From DAOVRD01 sp964605915 (GTDB taxonomy: Bacteria; Planctomycetota; Brocadiia; SM23-32), in NCBI GenBank assembly GCA_964605915.1, contig CAZSET010000016.1, positions 1-27,748 on the forward strand: a DNA stretch of 27,748 nt. The letters run 5' to 3'. Below the pieces are notes generated by a model, which saw only the letters and a list, made by a program, of their open reading frames with translations, ran no database searches and was not told the DNA's origin. The stretch's first letter is position 1. Every line of letters begins with the position of its first letter. Position numbers and translations under genes: made by a program. Below are positions 25,410 to 27,748 of this stretch, one piece after another.

Positions 25410-27723
25410 GGATGCAGAGCGCCATATTATGCTGACGCTGCTCGGCGCCGCCGATGCGGACGCGCTGGCAGAGCTGGCGCAGCACCTGCGCGGGTGCGCC
25501 ACGTGTGTACGGCGTGCGGCGCTCTACGCAGCGGTTCGGGACGAAGTGCGCCGGATGGAACCCGTGGCGCCGCCCGAGGAGGCGCGGGACTTCGTGGCCC
25601 GTGCCATCCAGGAGGCGCTCGGCGCTGGCCCGCAGGCGAGGGATGGGGGCAGGCCGCCTGCGGACCCCCGGCCCGAACGGTCTTTCGCGTTCAAGGCGTT
25701 GGTGTTCCTCGGTGCCGTCGCCGCCCTGGTGGCGGCGGTGATAGGGATGCTCCTGGCCTTTGAGGGCAAGGGCGAGCCGCAGCCGAGCATGGGCGACGCT
25801 GTCTTCTGGACAGGCGAGGTCCAGGTGAGCACGCCGGGCGCGTCCATGTGGCGTGAGCTCGGACGGAACGAGTTCCTGCCATCCGGCGCCCGGATGCGCA
25901 CCGGCCCCGATTCCCTGCTGGAGGTGCGCTGCGCGGGAGTCTCGTGGCGCCTGCCCGGCATGTCGGGGATCGCGCTGGAAGGGCCTGGGGAGGCCGAACT
26001 GCTGCTGGGGCGGCTGCACGCCCGCGTCGAAGGCGGGGCGGGAGGGGACGTACGGCTCGCGACCTCCGCCGGTCTCGTCACCTGTCCCGAGGGGGAGTTC
26101 GTCGTGGCCCTTTCGATGAAACGGCTGCACGTCGGCTGCCTTTCCGGGCGCCTGTCTGTGGAGGCCGAAGGCGGCCCCGTGGAAGTGCCGCCGGGCCACG
26201 CTGCCATGCTGGCCGAAGGCGAACTCGTCGAGCCCGTGCGGCGTGCGCGGCGCGCCGACATGGCTCACTGGCTCAAGATGTTCGACGCCGGCGAGGAGGG
26301 CGGCCTGTCGGTGCGACAGTTGGCCTGCGTGCGCGTTCCGGCGGAGGCCCCCATCCTGCCGCCCGAAGTGCTGATCGAAGACCTGGCGGTATCGGTCAGG
26401 GCGCGCGGACCGGTCGCCGTTGTGAGCGTTCGCGCGCGGCTTGCCAACACGGGGGCGGAAGAGTGGCGCGGGAACTTCTGTGTCGGGCAGGCGCTTCTGC
26501 CCCAGGCCATCGCGCAGGCCGGGGACGGGCCCATTGTGGTTGCGCCGGGAGAGGTCTTGTCCCACGAGTCTGTCGGAGTGTGCTTGATGAGGTCGCGCGG
26601 CGGGTTCTTCGGGCTCGGGCTGAATCCGGAGGTATGGAGTTCGGAGCCGATCGGGCGGCTGCAATTGTCTGTGCGCGCATCGGCGGACGGCGGGATAGAT
26701 GAGTTCATCTGCGCCGGAGCGCACCGCACGAGGCGCCAGCAAATCGTGGACTGGTCCTGGGATGCGCGCCCCTTCAATCCCCGGCAACCGGTCGTTCTGG
26801 AGTTTGCGTTCGACGAGCCGGACGGCGTGGACGCCCTGTGGCTCTCGGGCGAGAGGGGCGCGCGGGCACTCGTGGCATGGCGGCCGGATGCGCCGGATGA
26901 GGAGTGGATCCGGAAGGGCCGGAACGTGTTCCTGGCATTCGACGCGGCAGCCGATTTCGGCCCCGGCGGCCGGGCGTACGCGCACGAGGTGCTGGAGGTC
27001 CTGTTGCGCGCACTGCCGCCGGGCTGTGCGACTGCGCTTCTGGCGTACGACGGCAAGGTCAAAAGCGATCCCGATCCGCTGGCACGGCACATGCCCGCCC
27101 GCGTCGAGGCCATGCTGTCCGCGCTGTGGAGCCTGCAGGAGGGGGGAGAGCGCAACACACGGGACTTCCTGGCCCTGGCGCTCGAATGGGCGTCCGTCCC
27201 GGAGGGGGACGGCTTGCTCGTGTTCGTAACCGGCCGGGGCGGCGCGGACGGGCCCGTCCCTGCAGTCCCGGCGCGCACCGACGGCGAGCTGCGCGTGGCC
27301 ACTCTCCAGGTCGGCGCGACCGAGCTTGCAGCTGCCTATCGGTCGCTCTGCTCAGGCTCCGGCGGCGTGGCGCTCGCGCTCTCGCCGGCCGTGGCTCCCG
27401 AGCTGGCGACGCTGGACTTCCTGGGCAACCTGCGGTGGGCGGCCTTGCGGGAAGTCGGGGTTGAACTCACGCTCGGCAGGCGCGAGGGACTGGTGACCGG
27501 CGCGGCGCGGTTCGCCAACCAGCCGGTCCTGGCCCTGATGGCACCGGAGGGCCGCCGAGGGCGCGTCAGCGGACGCTGGCGTGCGGAAGCGGGCGGCGAA
27601 CGGCTCACGCGCGACTTCGATCTGGAGACGCCGGCGGACGCTGAAGTCGCGGGGCCGGCGGCAGACGCGCTGATTGAGGCTCTGAGCCGCCTGTGCCGGC
27701 AGCCCGAGCCCGGAGAAGGCTGA
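25399..27723 (+). CDS. Membrane anti-sigma factor with FecR-like, VIT-like and VWA-like regions
   Basis: 774 aa. The start is fixed by the zinc anti-sigma motif C3-x25-H29-x3-C33-x2-C36, which needs this first ATG, overlapping the sigma gene by 11 nt. One membrane segment lies at about residues 99-121 (ALVFLGAVAALVAAVIGMLL), so residues 1-98 should be cytoplasmic and hold the sigma factor. Residues about 130-275 resemble a FecR-type sensor (GDAVFWTG, LPSGARMRTGPDSLLEV, GLVTCPEGEFVVAL, VPPGHAAMLAEGE). Residues about 320-420 (LAVSVRARGPVAVVSVRARLANTG) look like a VIT domain and about 506-640 (RNVFLAFDAAADF, NTRDFLALALEWA, DGLLVFVTGRGG) like a VWA domain whose metal site is degraded. It likely transmits an extracytoplasmic signal to the sigma factor; the ligand is unknown. 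The gene ends 25 nt before the window edge. Confidence 0.85.
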   Translation: MRCRDAERHIMLTLLGAADADALAELAQHLRGCATCVRRAALYAAVRDEVRRMEPVAPPEEARDFVARAIQEALGAGPQARDGGRPPADPRPERSFAFKALVFLGAVAALVAAVIGMLLAFEGKGEPQPSMGDAVFWTGEVQVSTPGASMWRELGRNEFLPSGARMRTGPDSLLEVRCAGVSWRLPGMSGIALEGPGEAELLLGRLHARVEGGAGGDVRLATSAGLVTCPEGEFVVALSMKRLHVGCLSGRLSVEAEGGPVEVPPGHAAMLAEGELVEPVRRARRADMAHWLKMFDAGEEGGLSVRQLACVRVPAEAPILPPEVLIEDLAVSVRARGPVAVVSVRARLANTGAEEWRGNFCVGQALLPQAIAQAGDGPIVVAPGEVLSHESVGVCLMRSRGGFFGLGLNPEVWSSEPIGRLQLSVRASADGGIDEFICAGAHRTRRQQIVDWSWDARPFNPRQPVVLEFAFDEPDGVDALWLSGERGARALVAWRPDAPDEEWIRKGRNVFLAFDAAADFGPGGRAYAHEVLEVLLRALPPGCATALLAYDGKVKSDPDPLARHMPARVEAMLSALWSLQEGGERNTRDFLALALEWASVPEGDGLLVFVTGRGGADGPVPAVPARTDGELRVATLQVGATELAAAYRSLCSGSGGVALALSPAVAPELATLDFLGNLRWAALREVGVELTLGRREGLVTGAARFANQPVLALMAPEGRRGRVSGRWRAEAGGERLTRDFDLETPADAEVAGPAADALIEALSRLCRQPEPGEG

Positions 27724-27748
27724 GAGCGCCGGTGCGGCGCGCGCGCGT

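Overview
The window is GC-rich, gene-dense chromosomal DNA. The strongest taxonomic clue is the N-terminal LEPR-XLL motif of a giant protein, a motif best known from very large surface or secreted proteins of Planctomycetota and some neighbouring phyla. The MEP isoprenoid gene ispF, a DXP-type vitamin B6 gene (pdxA), a PEGA protein and an ECF sigma / FecR-type anti-sigma pair fit that picture. I infer a planctomycete or close relative; genus cannot be told from the sequence.

Layout. 1-2206 (minus): a tightly overlapped operon ribE (riboflavin synthase) - pdxA - PEGA-domain exported protein, the last running off the left edge. 2207-2656: a divergent control region with a good promoter and a dyad at the predicted transcript start. 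2657-17551 (plus): one ORF of 4964 codons encoding a giant, glycine/aspartate/alanine-rich, repetitive, probably beta-solenoid protein, followed by a strong hairpin terminator. 17684-18043 (plus): a small pentapeptide-repeat protein. 18217-18549 (minus): a DUF3467 protein with its own promoter and terminator. 18699-18890 (minus): tRNA-Leu(UAG) and tRNA-Gly(GCC), probably one transcript. 19029-20186 (plus): a GT4-like glycosyltransferase, convergent with and overlapping the tail of 20144-23041 (minus), a DinG-type iron-sulfur helicase carrying what looks like a dead DEDDh exonuclease domain. 23211-24026 (plus): proC. 24214-24693 (minus): ispF. 24849-27723 (plus): an ECF-like sigma factor overlapped by a membrane anti-sigma protein with FecR-like, VIT-like and degenerate VWA-like domains.

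How it works together. Most loci are independent housekeeping units (riboflavin, pyridoxal phosphate, proline, isoprenoids, tRNAs, DNA repair), each with a recognisable sigma70-type promoter. The parts outside the ordinary are the giant LEPR-XLL protein with EF-hand-like calcium loops and two kinds of internal repeat, the sigma/anti-sigma pair with an unusual external region, and the DinG protein whose exonuclease signature residues all appear replaced. No CRISPR array, insertion sequence, phage gene or rRNA was seen.
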